A DNA stretch of 64,000 nt from Pseudobdellovibrionaceae bacterium (GTDB lineage Bacteria; Bdellovibrionota; Bdellovibrionia; Bdellovibrionales; UBA1609): positions 372,001 to 436,000 of the forward strand of contig JACKAM010000001.1 in NCBI GenBank assembly GCA_020635075.1. The letters are read 5' to 3'. The position numbers and the translations under genes are program-made. Position 1 is the stretch's first letter, and each line of letters starts with the position of its first letter. This document shows, piece by piece, positions 26,789-36,100 of this stretch. A model generated the notes under the pieces. That model searched no databases, had not been told where the DNA came from, and was given only the letters and a program-made list of their open reading frames with translations.

Positions 26789-28635
26789 AAACCAGTGGGC
26801 AGAGGAAGTCTCTCATTCGCTTTCTTTTGCTCTTCCTCGTTTGCCTGTCCTTGCCCATGATTTTCTTGGGCTATCTGTTGAACTCCTATTTTGAGCGCCA
26901 GGCCTATCAGGACGTCAGAACCGAAGCCGAAGCCATCAATGAGTTCACTCTCGATCGTCTGAGTGAGTTGGTTCGCAGCGAAGACCTAAGACCTTTTACT
27001 GAATACAGCTTTAGCTATGTCCAGGAGATCGGTCTTAGCTACTTTCTGAGCGTTTCCCCTTTAGCCAAAATCGAGCCGGAGACCGGAATTCCCGGCGTGA
27101 TCGGTTATTTTCAGATTGATGACGACGGGCGCTTCACTTCTCCGGTTTGGCCCTTATTGAGTGCCAAACAGTCCTCGCAACTCAACGATCCGCGCGCCCG
27201 CCGGGAGAAGTTGTTTCAGATTTATGACACCTTGAAATCGGCGGAGCTGTTAAATCCGAAAGCTCAGCGCGATCATGCATTCTTTAAGCTTCGCGAAAAA
27301 ATGAATTTGACTGGAGAAAGCGAGCTTCGAGATTTGTCGGTCACCAACACTCTGGCGGCGATGAAGGGGGGCAGTCTTGAAGAGTTGGAGTTAGTAGAGT
27401 CCAAATTTGCCCCAAGCAAAAAGTCGATGGCGGTGACCAAGAAGTCCAAGTCCTCCTATGGTATTCAGGAAGCCAAACGCCAGATGCGCATCAAGGGCAT
27501 GGACGCTGTCGTATATCCCTTTCAAAGTGTGGTTCTCAATACCGGGCACATTCTGTTTTATCGGGAGGTGCTGGTTAGAAAGCAAAGCTACTATCAGGGC
27601 TTTTTGGTCGATGAGGCCAAGTTTTTTGCCGAGGTCATTCGTCCTCGCTTTCGCAAAGGCCTGTCTGAGGATAAACAAGATCAGGTGGTGGTGGCGTCGG
27701 GTGAGAGAATTCTCCCCAGCTTCACCGAGGCCAACAAGCGCAAGGGTCAGCAAGTCCTGATTCTTGAGCAAACCCTCCACGCTCCATTTGATGACTTGAG
27801 GTTTTTCTACTCGACGGCGGGTCTCAAGGTAAGTAAAGAGCGGTGGCTGGTTAATGGTGTGCTCTTTGTGTTTTTTCTCATTCTTTCGGGTGGACTTGTT
27901 TGGTTTTATTTTTTGAACAAAAAGCAGCTGGAACTGGTGCAGAGGCAGTCTGACTTTGTCTCGGCCGTGAGCCATGAATTGCGAACCCCCCTAACGTCAA
28001 TCCGTATGCACAGTGAGATGCTGCGTTTTGGCTGGGTCAAAGATGAGGACAAAAAGCAAGAGTCCTACAGCTACATCTTAACGGAGAGTGAGCGACTGAG
28101 CCGCCTCATTAACAACGTGCTCAGCATGGCTCGCATTGGTCGGGAGCAATTGGTGCTCAACTGTGAGGTTCTTCCCACGGGCGAGGCTTTGGACTTTGTC
28201 GTCTCTCGCGTTCTCCCGCAGGTTGAGAATTCCGGATTTGAGTTGCGAGTCAATCGCCAAAAGGAGTTGAGTGGCGAGGTGTCTGTTGATCGAGACGCCC
28301 TTCTCCAGATTGTGATGAATCTTGTCGACAATGGCCTTAAGTTTGCCCGCGACTGTGAGCCAAAAGTCATTGAGATCATAGGTACGGTTGAGGACGACCA
28401 TCTGGTCATTGGTGTTCGCGATTATGGTCCCGGCGTTCACGGTGAGAGTGAAGACAAGATCTTTGATTTATTTTACCGTCAGGAAAATGAACTCACTCGC
28501 TCCACCACAGGAACAGGGATTGGCCTCGCCCTGGTGAAGCAGTTGTCTGAGCTGATGAAGGCCCAAGTGTCCTATGAGAAAGCCCGTCCCGGAGCTTGTT
28601 TTTTGGTTAGCCTCCCTTTTGGTTCCAGGTCCTAA
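26785..28635 (+). CDS. Membrane sensor histidine kinase
   Basis: Two membrane segments (about residues 9-28 and 355-375) enclose a sensor region of about 330 residues with no recognised fold. The HisKA motif SHELRTPLTS has phospho-acceptor His397; the ATPase boxes follow as NLVDNGLKFA (N), VRDYGPGV (G1) and GTGIGLALVKQL (G2). It is translationally coupled to the OmpR-type regulator. Its last six codons and stop lie inside a long palindrome (28616-28721). The stimulus is unknown. Confidence 0.93.
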   Translation: MKTSGQRKSLIRFLLLFLVCLSLPMIFLGYLLNSYFERQAYQDVRTEAEAINEFTLDRLSELVRSEDLRPFTEYSFSYVQEIGLSYFLSVSPLAKIEPETGIPGVIGYFQIDDDGRFTSPVWPLLSAKQSSQLNDPRARREKLFQIYDTLKSAELLNPKAQRDHAFFKLREKMNLTGESELRDLSVTNTLAAMKGGSLEELELVESKFAPSKKSMAVTKKSKSSYGIQEAKRQMRIKGMDAVVYPFQSVVLNTGHILFYREVLVRKQSYYQGFLVDEAKFFAEVIRPRFRKGLSEDKQDQVVVASGERILPSFTEANKRKGQQVLILEQTLHAPFDDLRFFYSTAGLKVSKERWLVNGVLFVFFLILSGGLVWFYFLNKKQLELVQRQSDFVSAVSHELRTPLTSIRMHSEMLRFGWVKDEDKKQESYSYILTESERLSRLINNVLSMARIGREQLVLNCEVLPTGEALDFVVSRVLPQVENSGFELRVNRQKELSGEVSVDRDALLQIVMNLVDNGLKFARDCEPKVIEIIGTVEDDHLVIGVRDYGPGVHGESEDKIFDLFYRQENELTRSTTGTGIGLALVKQLSELMKAQVSYEKARPGACFLVSLPFGSRS

Positions 28636-28721
28636 ACCGGGATGCACGAAGCCAAAATCGGTTCTCATTTGATAGCCTATTTTGGCTTCATGCATCCCGG
28701 TTTAGGACCTGGAACCAAAAG
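28616..28721. repeat. Long palindrome with 42-bp arms (element A)
   Basis: Left arm 28616-28657 and right arm 28680-28721 are reverse complements with one mismatch and a 22-base spacer. The outer tips read TTTGGTTCCAGGTCCT, shared with the palindrome at 39182. The left arm covers the last codons and stop of the histidine kinase gene. In RNA this would form a very stable hairpin that could end transcription or block 3' decay. There is no T-tract. Confidence 0.9.
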
Positions 28722-28727
28722 AGGATC

Positions 28728-28744
28728 GTAAACTCCAAGTAAAC
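28728..28744 (-). promoter_or_regulatory. Third TTTAC-type site, upstream of the amidase gene
   Basis: Read on the minus strand this is GTTTACTTGGAGTTTAC, which matches 26006-26022 at 15 of 17 positions. It contains two GTTTAC half-sites 11 bp apart and lies 66 bases before the amidase ATG. It is therefore a candidate binding site for the OmpR-type regulator. Confidence 0.5.
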
Positions 28745-28809
28745 TGAGTGACCTTATCATTTACTCAGGCTGGTCTGGAATAGACTGATGATTAGTTTAC
28801 TCTGAGTAT

Positions 28810-29382
28810 ATGAAAGCTCCGATTCTCTTCCTAATCTTGACATGTATTTTCAGCTGCAAGGCCGACGAGGAGCCCTCCTCAACCGCCTTGGATGAGTCCA
28901 ATCAATTTGATGACTGGTATTACAAACAGTCCCCCCAATACAAGGGCTGGAAATACATTGTCATCCACCATTCGGCCACGGACGGAGGGTCCGTGGCCGC
29001 CTTTGATCGCTTCCATCGCGATCAAGGATATGGGGGAATTGCCTATCACTTTGTGATCGGCAACGGCAAGGGGATGAAAGACGGAGAGGTACAGAGCACC
29101 TTTCGTTGGCGCCAGCAGATGTCAGGAACTCATGTTTCAATCAATTCATGGAACCACAATATATTTGGCATCGGGATTTGCCTGGTGGGTGATATGCAGA
29201 AACACAAGCCAACAAAAGCGCAGAAGAAAGCATTGGATAGCCTCATCAGTGAATTACAGAAAAAGTACAAGATTCCAAACTCAGGAATCATGGGCCACGG
29301 AGAGGTCCACTTTGATAACGACAACAAAAAAAAGGAACAGACCCTATGTCCGGGGAAAAACCTAACACGGAGGAAGAAGTGA
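28810..29382 (+). CDS. N-acetylmuramoyl-L-alanine amidase-like lipoprotein (Amidase_2/PGRP fold)
   Basis: The leader ends CIFSCKADE, a likely lipobox with Cys16. The zinc ligands of the Amidase_2 family are present: His53/His54 in YIVIHHSAT, His163 in MGHGEV and Cys180 in TLCPGKN. AYHFVIGNG and GIGICLVGD are further family motifs. The enzyme should cut the bond between muramic acid and the stem peptide. It is coupled to the SIMPL gene and carries a candidate regulator site upstream. No strong ribosome-binding site precedes the ATG. Confidence 0.88.
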   Translation: MKAPILFLILTCIFSCKADEEPSSTALDESNQFDDWYYKQSPQYKGWKYIVIHHSATDGGSVAAFDRFHRDQGYGGIAYHFVIGNGKGMKDGEVQSTFRWRQQMSGTHVSINSWNHNIFGIGICLVGDMQKHKPTKAQKKALDSLISELQKKYKIPNSGIMGHGEVHFDNDNKKKEQTLCPGKNLTRRKK

Positions 29383-30098
29383 TGCGTAAGTTGTATTTAG
29401 CCGTCCCCTTGTCCATTGCCATTGTTGTTCTTGGAGCCTTTGTCCATGCGGGGCTTCGCTATTTGAAAAACTTCGACAAGACAGTCAACGTGAAAGGTCT
29501 GGCTGAGCGGGTGGTTAAGTCAGATCTGGCGATCTGGCAGGTGAATTTCAAAATGAACTCTGACGAAGTGAAAAATCAGTATTTGGAGTACAAACGTATC
29601 AAGGGCAAGGTCAAAGCCCTGATTGAAAAGGGAGGTTTCTCCTCAGATGATCTTGATTTTGACAATATTAATATTACGGACAACAGGGATTCCATGTACG
29701 TGAACAAAAACGGAGTCAAACACAAACTCATGCCTCGCTATACGGGCTACGCCAAGTTCACTTTGACCACCAATCGGGTGGATCAGCTGCGCCAGCTGTC
29801 CGGTCAGGTGGATGAACTGGTTTTGGCAGGGGTGAGCATTTCCAGATCAGATGTTTATTACAAGTTTGAATCTCTCAACGAAATCAAAGCTGAGATGATT
29901 AAGGAGGCCACTCTGAACGCCCGCGATGCCGCCAAGTCCTTTGCAGCCAACGCCAACAACAACGTGCGCGGTATACGTCGGGCTGATCAGGGTTACTTCG
30001 AGATTCGCGACAGTGGCACCATCGAGAACTGGTCCGACAACAGGGCTTTGTTTAAGAAGGTCCGGGTGGTGACCAATCTCTCCTTCTTCTTGGACTAG
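29382..30098 (+). CDS. SIMPL (DUF541) domain protein
   Basis: I place the start at ATG 29382, which overlaps the amidase stop (TGATG) and has GGAGGA upstream. A membrane segment (residues 5-27) precedes a SIMPL domain: VNVKGLAERVVKSDLAIW, then GVSISRSDVYYKFE, and AMIKEAT-like helix EMIKEATLNARDAAKSFA. SIMPL proteins are periplasmic, oligomeric and poorly understood. The coupling to a peptidoglycan amidase suggests an envelope role. Confidence 0.85.
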   Translation: MRKLYLAVPLSIAIVVLGAFVHAGLRYLKNFDKTVNVKGLAERVVKSDLAIWQVNFKMNSDEVKNQYLEYKRIKGKVKALIEKGGFSSDDLDFDNINITDNRDSMYVNKNGVKHKLMPRYTGYAKFTLTTNRVDQLRQLSGQVDELVLAGVSISRSDVYYKFESLNEIKAEMIKEATLNARDAAKSFAANANNNVRGIRRADQGYFEIRDSGTIENWSDNRALFKKVRVVTNLSFFLD

Positions 30099-30125
30099 CG
30101 GAGGGCTCTGTGCCACAATCTGGGG

Positions 30126-30923
30126 GTGGCACACAAAGCATTGCTTCAGTACAACAGTCCTCGCCCCGGTCTTCAGGTCTTTAAAGTCACCGAAGACACC
30201 TGGTGTTTGCGTAGGCCCTCTTACTTGACCTGTTCCTATTTGATGGATTTGGGAACAGGTCAGGTGGTGGCCATCGATGCGGGAATGAACTCATCGGGAG
30301 AGGATGTGTTAGCCGGCCTTGAGGAAATGGGGAGGAAACCAGCAGATGTGGCAGCGGTGTTACTCACTCACTGGCATAACGATCACTCGGCCGGTGCCTA
30401 TTATCTGCAAAAGACCCATTCAACCCCCATTTATTACCACCAACTGGAAGAACCCTTCTTCAATGCTCAACCTAGTGGCGTGCGCAAACCCTTAGCCTGG
30501 CTCAGTCGCTGGGTTCCCGAAGCAGGCCCTTTGGTTTTACTTAAAGGACTCCTCAAGGATGGTCCCTCCCATCCAGTCACAGCTGATCGCCACATAGTAG
30601 GTGGTGAGTTACTCTTTGATCGCCTGCGGGTCATCGAAACTCCCGGACACACACCTGGGCATTTGAGTTTTTTCGATGAAAGAGAAGCTTGTTTGTTTGC
30701 CGGCGACGCTTTGGCGGTCGTCAATGGCGAGCCCAGGCGCATGGCTCGACCCGTGACTCTCGATTTGGGTGCTGCAGCGACGTCAATCCTGAAGCTGGAT
30801 GCAAAAGAAATCAAAGTAATCTGTCCTGGCCATCGGTGGCCGCTGTTTGATCGGGTGAAGGATCAGCTGATTGAACTGCAGAGGGATATACAGTGTGGGG
30901 AGCGCTGGCCCTGGCTCGGCTAG
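30126..30923 (+). CDS. MBL-fold metallo-hydrolase
   Basis: The zinc motif THWHNDHSAG is the HxHxDH signature. ETPGHTPGHLSFF and LFAGDALA supply the third and fourth ligand positions, and CPGHRWPLF the last His, as in the general glyoxalase II/beta-lactamase fold. The start is GTG 30126, 27 bases after the SIMPL gene. The stop codon TAG is the first triplet of the imperfect palindrome at 30921. The substrate is unknown. Confidence 0.88.
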   Translation: MAHKALLQYNSPRPGLQVFKVTEDTWCLRRPSYLTCSYLMDLGTGQVVAIDAGMNSSGEDVLAGLEEMGRKPADVAAVLLTHWHNDHSAGAYYLQKTHSTPIYYHQLEEPFFNAQPSGVRKPLAWLSRWVPEAGPLVLLKGLLKDGPSHPVTADRHIVGGELLFDRLRVIETPGHTPGHLSFFDEREACLFAGDALAVVNGEPRRMARPVTLDLGAAATSILKLDAKEIKVICPGHRWPLFDRVKDQLIELQRDIQCGERWPWLG

Positions 30924-31049
30924 AGGCTGGTGAAAAGGGTCCGTCTGCCGCGTTGGATGAACTCTCGCTCACTCCAACGTACCCACAAGTACGATTCCAT
31001 TCGCTCGAATTCATCCGCCTTGCATCCGAACCCTTTTGACCAGCCTCTA
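30921..31049. repeat. Imperfect palindromic element E1
   Basis: The outer arms read TAGAGGCTGGTGAAAAGGGT and its near complement at the right end (31030-31049). Further inward the arms pair with mismatches through GGATGAA/TTCATCC down to a CGTAC/GTACG core. The first triplet is the stop of the MBL-fold gene. A 30-base segment of the left arm (30927-30956) recurs directly at 31061-31090 with three changes. Confidence 0.8.
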
Positions 31050-31060
31050 AGAGCGGAAAT

Positions 31061-31385
31061 CTGGTGAAAAGGGTCCGTCTGCTGTGTTGTCAAAACTGAC
31101 CCCTTTAATTGTTGATCCACAAAATCCTTAATCGGTGAAATCGGTCCTTTGCCGACCATTCTCCGCAAATCCTCACGCGCCTTTCGGCCGCAGGCGTGTC
31201 TTCGGAGTGCGTCAGCATGCTGACGCACTCCGTTCGGCTGAGCCTATTCCCTTCGGTCACTCAGCCTCCCACCGTGCGCGACGGCAGAGGATTCGGATTT
31301 CCGGGAATGGCTCGTCAATCGGACCTATTCCCGGATAAGGGCAGCACAGGGTTTTGTGGATCAACAATTAAAGGGGCCAGTTTTG
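31061..31385. repeat. Structured repeat element E2 with 37-bp terminal inverted repeats
   Basis: Arms 31091-31127 and 31349-31385 are inverted copies with two mismatches. Inside is a perfect 30-bp palindrome (31203-31232) and imperfectly paired flanking segments. The element begins with a direct repeat of part of E1. Open frames through it show no ribosome-binding site and reflect the repeat. It could be a MITE-like non-autonomous element or a structured RNA; no transposase gene is present. Confidence 0.78.
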
Positions 31386-31473
31386 CGTTGTTGGTCGATC
31401 GCCTCAGGGTGAGATGGAGAGTTGTGTGATTTCGGTAGCTTAGCTCGTTGCGTAGTTCAGTAGTTAATAAATA

Positions 31474-31502
31474 TTGCAACTAATGAACAATGTGGGTAGT
31501 AT
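31474..31502 (+). promoter_or_regulatory. Candidate promoter of the ArsR-RND operon
   Basis: TTGCAA (31474-31479) and TAGTAT (31497-31502) are spaced by 17 bp. Transcription would start close to the ArsR ATG at 31509, and no ribosome-binding site is visible, so the message may be leaderless. ATTG...CAAT around 31473-31492 is a weak inverted repeat where an ArsR-type repressor could bind. Confidence 0.4.
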
Positions 31503-31508
31503 AGATCC

Positions 31509-31865
31509 ATGGCTAAGAAGAAAGACACCCCAATCATATATAAGTTGCAAGCGGAGATCTGCTCGGCTCTGGCCCATCCTGTTCGTTTGCAGATGTTGGA
31601 CATTCTCGCGGATGGGGAGAAGACTTGCTCGGACCTGTTGGAAGTCCTGGATATTTCCAAGGCCAATTTGTCTCAGCATGTATCACTGATGAAATCCGTG
31701 GGGATCATCGAAAGCCGCAAAGAGGGGACCTATCAATATATCTCCTTGGCTTTTCCACAGATCAAGGAGGCCTGTGGAATGATTCGCCATCTATTACTCA
31801 AAAGGGTGGAGAAAAGGGAAAAACTCCAGGCCGATCTCAAAAAGCAGCTCAAAAGAGGCATCTAA
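31509..31865 (+). CDS. ArsR/SmtB-type winged-helix repressor
   Basis: The 118-residue protein has the ArsR core LAHPVRLQMLDILADGEKTC, recognition helix SKANLSQHVSLMKSVGI and wing ESRKEGTYQYIS. The single Cys in EKTCSDLL sits near the place of the ELCVC-type metal site, but a second Cys is missing there, so the ligand may not be a metal. It is followed one base later by the TolC-like gene and probably represses the operon. Confidence 0.9.
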   Translation: MAKKKDTPIIYKLQAEICSALAHPVRLQMLDILADGEKTCSDLLEVLDISKANLSQHVSLMKSVGIIESRKEGTYQYISLAFPQIKEACGMIRHLLLKRVEKREKLQADLKKQLKRGI

Positions 31866-31866
31866 A

Positions 31867-33159
31867 ATGAGATACAAAAACATCATTCTCGGCGCATTGT
31901 TGGCCGCAAGCTTCGGTGCCCGGGGAGACAACAACCTGAAGTTCTCTGAGATATGGGCCAAGATTCGTGTCCACGCTCCGGAGTTGCAGCAAAAAAATCA
32001 AGAAAGGCAAGCAGCAGAAGCAGCCGCACAGGCGGCTAAGAAGCATTGGTTGCCTCGGCTGAGCGTGGGAGCTCAGGCCCTCAATACCGATGCACCGGGA
32101 AATAGTTTGTTCCTCAAACTGGGGCAAAGAGAGATCCAGGCTGCGGACTTTTCGCCTACGGAGTTAAATGACCCTGATCGCGAGACCTATATTATGTCTG
32201 GAGCTCAGTTGGATTGGGCGCTATACGAAGGCGGTCGCGGGCAAAAGGGAAGTGAGGCGGGAGGCAAGATGGCTGAAGCTGCTTCTCAAGCCGAACAAGC
32301 CCAGTCCTTATTTCTTTACACCACCGCACTTCGTGACTATCGCGATTTGACAGCTTTGTATTCACAGCAGGCATCACTTTCTGAAGTGGAGCAATTGGTG
32401 AATCAGGTATTGGCCAAGTACCAGGTGGGGAGAAAGGGAAACCCGGTTGGTTATTCAGGCCTCTTGGGTCTAAAGGGTCTGCGCAACCGAGTGGTGGGTC
32501 TTAAACAGGCAAATGGTGCTGAGAGCCAGGGAATCAAATCAAACTTATCCCAAAAGGCCGGCGGCCTGGGAGACACCTGGAGTCCGGTGGCCGAAAGTGT
32601 ATCCTCACATTCAAAAGGGAAGGATCATGTTGAGTCCTCACGGGTGAAGGCCCATCAACTGCAGGCCCAAGCCCTTGGCTTCCAAGCCCAGGCGCAGAAA
32701 TCCCGCGTTCTCCCTTACGTCGGGGCGCGAGTGAATTATGAGAGAATTGAAGGTGATCGAGGCGCAGGAGATGCCTTAAGTGGTGGTGTGTTTCTCCAGT
32801 GGGAGATTTACTCATCTAACAGTCGGGGAGCCTATCGCCAGGCCTACCATCAGGCTCAGGCCAGTGAAGCCGAGGCCCGTAAGATGCAAATCGAAGAGAC
32901 CATTCAATTTGAACAAGTCATGAGCGGCCTTAAGGCCACCCAGGAAAACCTGCGCCTTCTAGAGGAATCAAGTGCACTTCTTAAAGAACAGATGCAGGTG
33001 AGTCAAAAACTGTTTCTAAATGGGTCCATGAATGCTCTGCAATTGACTGAGGTCTTGTCTCGGCGAGTGGATTTGTTGGTGGATCAAACCAAAGCCCGGC
33101 GTCAGCTCCATCAATTGGAGGGGGCTCATTTCATGTTAACTGGCGGACAGTTGCCTTAA
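31867..33159 (+). CDS. TolC-family outer-membrane efflux protein
   Basis: After a signal peptide ending near FGARGD, the protein has two long helical repeats with alanine- and glutamine-rich coiled coils (ERQAAEAAAQAAKK) and strand segments (ARVNYERIEGD, FLQWEIYSS), the TolC pattern. Residues about 195-250 (KGNPVGYSGLL on) form a longer-than-usual glycine/serine-rich insertion. AGAGG precedes the ATG. It lies between ArsR and the RND pump and should form the outer-membrane channel. Confidence 0.85.
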   Translation: MRYKNIILGALLAASFGARGDNNLKFSEIWAKIRVHAPELQQKNQERQAAEAAAQAAKKHWLPRLSVGAQALNTDAPGNSLFLKLGQREIQAADFSPTELNDPDRETYIMSGAQLDWALYEGGRGQKGSEAGGKMAEAASQAEQAQSLFLYTTALRDYRDLTALYSQQASLSEVEQLVNQVLAKYQVGRKGNPVGYSGLLGLKGLRNRVVGLKQANGAESQGIKSNLSQKAGGLGDTWSPVAESVSSHSKGKDHVESSRVKAHQLQAQALGFQAQAQKSRVLPYVGARVNYERIEGDRGAGDALSGGVFLQWEIYSSNSRGAYRQAYHQAQASEAEARKMQIEETIQFEQVMSGLKATQENLRLLEESSALLKEQMQVSQKLFLNGSMNALQLTEVLSRRVDLLVDQTKARRQLHQLEGAHFMLTGGQLP

Positions 33160-33171
33160 GGAGTTGGGAAA

Positions 33172-36100
33172 ATGAAACAAGATCAATACGGTATGGCAGG
33201 AAAATTAGCAGGATTGTTTGTTCATTCCAAACTCACCCCGGTTTTGGCAGTTGTGAGTTTACTTTTGGGAATTATGGCCGTGTGGCTGACTCCTAAGGAG
33301 GAAGAGCCACAAATTTCAGTTCCGATGATTGACATTCGCACCGGAGCACCGGGTTTTGAGGCGGTTGAAGTTGAGCGCAAGGTAACCGAGCCCATCGAGC
33401 GAGCGGTCTGGGGTCTTGACGGAGTGGAGTACGTCTACTCTTCGAGCCAGCCGCACGGTAGTCTGGTCACGGTGCGATTTAAAGTGGGCGAGCCCATGGA
33501 ACCAAGCTTGGTGAAGATTCACCATAAACTTATGTCTATCAGAGGAGAGTTGCCTCAGACCATTACCCCCTTTGATGTGAAATCCTATTCTATTGATGAT
33601 GTTCCCTTCTTGGTCCTGACATTCACCTCGGCTGACAGGGACGATTACAGTTTGAGATCCATGGTCGCACCTCTGGCTCGTGAATTGTCTTCGACACCTG
33701 ATTTGAGCCGAGTGGAACTTCTTGGCGGTCGAAAGCGGGCCGTTCGGGTGATTGCCGATCAGGCAAGGCTTGCATCCCGGGGAGTTTCTATGATGGATCT
33801 CGCCCGTGCCCTCCAGGCCAACGACGCCTATGCCCCCGCGGGAAAGAATTGGGGCGACAGTGAAGTTTATGACGTCGAAGTCGGAGGTCGCCTGACCACT
33901 GCGGAAGAAGTCGGTCATGTGGCCATTGGTCAGCGAGGTGGATCGGTCGTCCGAATTAAAGACGTGGCTCGGGTGGAAGACGGGCCGGAGGAGCGCACTC
34001 GCCAGTCGGTGCTGCTGAGCAAAGATGTTCCCCAGGGGCATACGGCAGTGTCAATCTCATTTGCCAAGCGCAAGGGCACTAACGTTGTGACTTTGGCCAA
34101 GGATTTAGTTAATCGAGCTCAGATCTTTTCCCAAGGGCTGCCTAAAGATATCGCCATGGCCCAGGTGAGAAATTATGGAGTGACGGCAGCCGACAAGTCC
34201 CACGAGTTGATTGAACACCTGCTGATTGCCACCATTTCCGTGGCACTGTTGATTGCTCTCTTCATGGGTCTGCGCGCTTCCTTGGTGGTGGTCATTGCCA
34301 TTCCAGTGACACTGGCTCTGACTTTAGCGATCTATTACTTCATGGGTTACACACTTAATCGCGTAACCTTGTTTGCCTTGATCTTTTCAATCGGTATTTT
34401 GGTTGATGATGCCATTGTGGTGGTGGAGAACATTGAACGGCACTTAAAATCTGAAAAAGGTATTGGCATTGTCCGAGCGACCATGAGGGCGGTGTCCGAA
34501 GTGGGGAATCCCACCGTCCTTGCCACCTTTACCGTGATCGCCGCCATTTTGCCCATGGCCTTTGTCCGCGGGTTGATGGGTCCCTACATGGCGCCGATCC
34601 CCGTGGGCGCAAGTCTCGCCATGATTCTATCATTGTTTGTGGCCTTTATTGTTACTCCTTGGGCTTCAGTACGTCTGCTCAAACACGAGGAACATAAGGA
34701 GGGTGAAGGTGACGCTGGCGAGGGGCACAAAGAGAGTCGCTTGGATCAGGTCTATCGTAAGATGATGAATGGGCTTTTGGGTGGAAGATTGAAGGCTCTC
34801 GGCTTTGGCGCCTTTATCACTGTGCTTTTTATGGCTGCTGCCTCAACGGTTTACTTTAAAGCTGTCAAAGTCAAAATGCTTCCATTTGATAACAAGAGTG
34901 AATTTCAGGTTCTGCTCGACTATCCGGCAACCACGAGCCTTGAGGACTCAGTAAAGCTCTCCCGCGAGTTGGGTGCATCAATGCTCCAGCACGAGGACGT
35001 CCTCAAGGTACAGGTCTTTGCGGGCGAGGCAGCACCTTATTCCTTTTCTGGAATGGTGAAGCATACGTTTTTACGTCGGGCTGATTATCTGAATGATCTG
35101 CAAATCGTCTTAACCGACAAGGGCGATCGGAAAAAATCCAGTCATGACATCATTGCTGAACTGCGACCGGTGGTTGCCGAGTTTGCCAAAAAACACAATG
35201 TCATGAGCAAAGTGTTGGAGATCCCTCCCGGACCTCCTGTTCTTGCCACTATGGTGGCTGAGATCTATGGTCCGTCGGCTGAAGAGAGGAAGCGTGTGGC
35301 TGAAAAGGTTCACGAGGTTTTTGCCGGCGAATCCAGTGTCGTGGATCTCGATTACTCCTGGCGCGAGGGGCGTCCCCGCCAAGTCTACTCATTTGATTTT
35401 GAAAAAGCCGGGTGGATGGGAATACAAGCTCAGTCCTTAATGGCAGCCGGCCACACATTGTTTTCAGAACGGCCTTTGTTTTTGTTGGACAGTGTCGACA
35501 GTCCAGAAGACGTATCCATTGATTTGAGCATGGAGCAGGGGGTGCGTTCGGGAACACGACCCTTTAAAGGGCAAACCGCACCTAGCTTTGAAGCTGGGGT
35601 GGTGGATCTGGAAAGGGTGATCAAAGATCCCGTGCTGAAGTCCTCTCAGGTTCTGCACCGGAAAAACCTAAAGCCCGTGAACTACGTGTTGAGTGAATTA
35701 TCGGGAGCTGAAGAAGCACCGGTCTATGGGATGATCAAGATTCAGCCCCAGATTCCCTTCCCCATGCAGACGGCTGATGTTCCGTGGAACACTTCAGAGG
35801 CAGTGGTTAAGTGGGATGGAGAGTGGTTTATCACCTACGAGGTCTTTCGCGATTTGGGTGGGGCCTTTGCGGTAGTGATGATCCTCATTTATGTTTTGGT
35901 GCTCGGCTGGTTTAGAAGCTTTTCCGTGCCCATGGTGATTATGGCGCCCATTCCCATTAGCTTGATTGGTATTTTGCCGGGTCACTGGATAACCGGAGCC
36001 TATTTTACAGCCACCTCCATGATTGGCTTTATTGCCGGGGCCGGAATTATTGTACGTAACTCGATTATTCTAGTTGATTTTATCGAACACCAGATCAGGC

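Noticed and set aside
30920..31228. A minus-strand open frame of 102 codons through the palindromic repeat region
   Set aside because: It follows the repeat elements E1 and E2, has no ribosome-binding site and its composition (Arg/His/Gly-rich) reflects the repeats. I treat it as a translation of repeat DNA.
33316..34041. A 241-codon minus-strand frame inside the RND gene
   Set aside because: It is antisense to a strongly conserved RND coding region and has random-looking composition, so it is a shadow frame.
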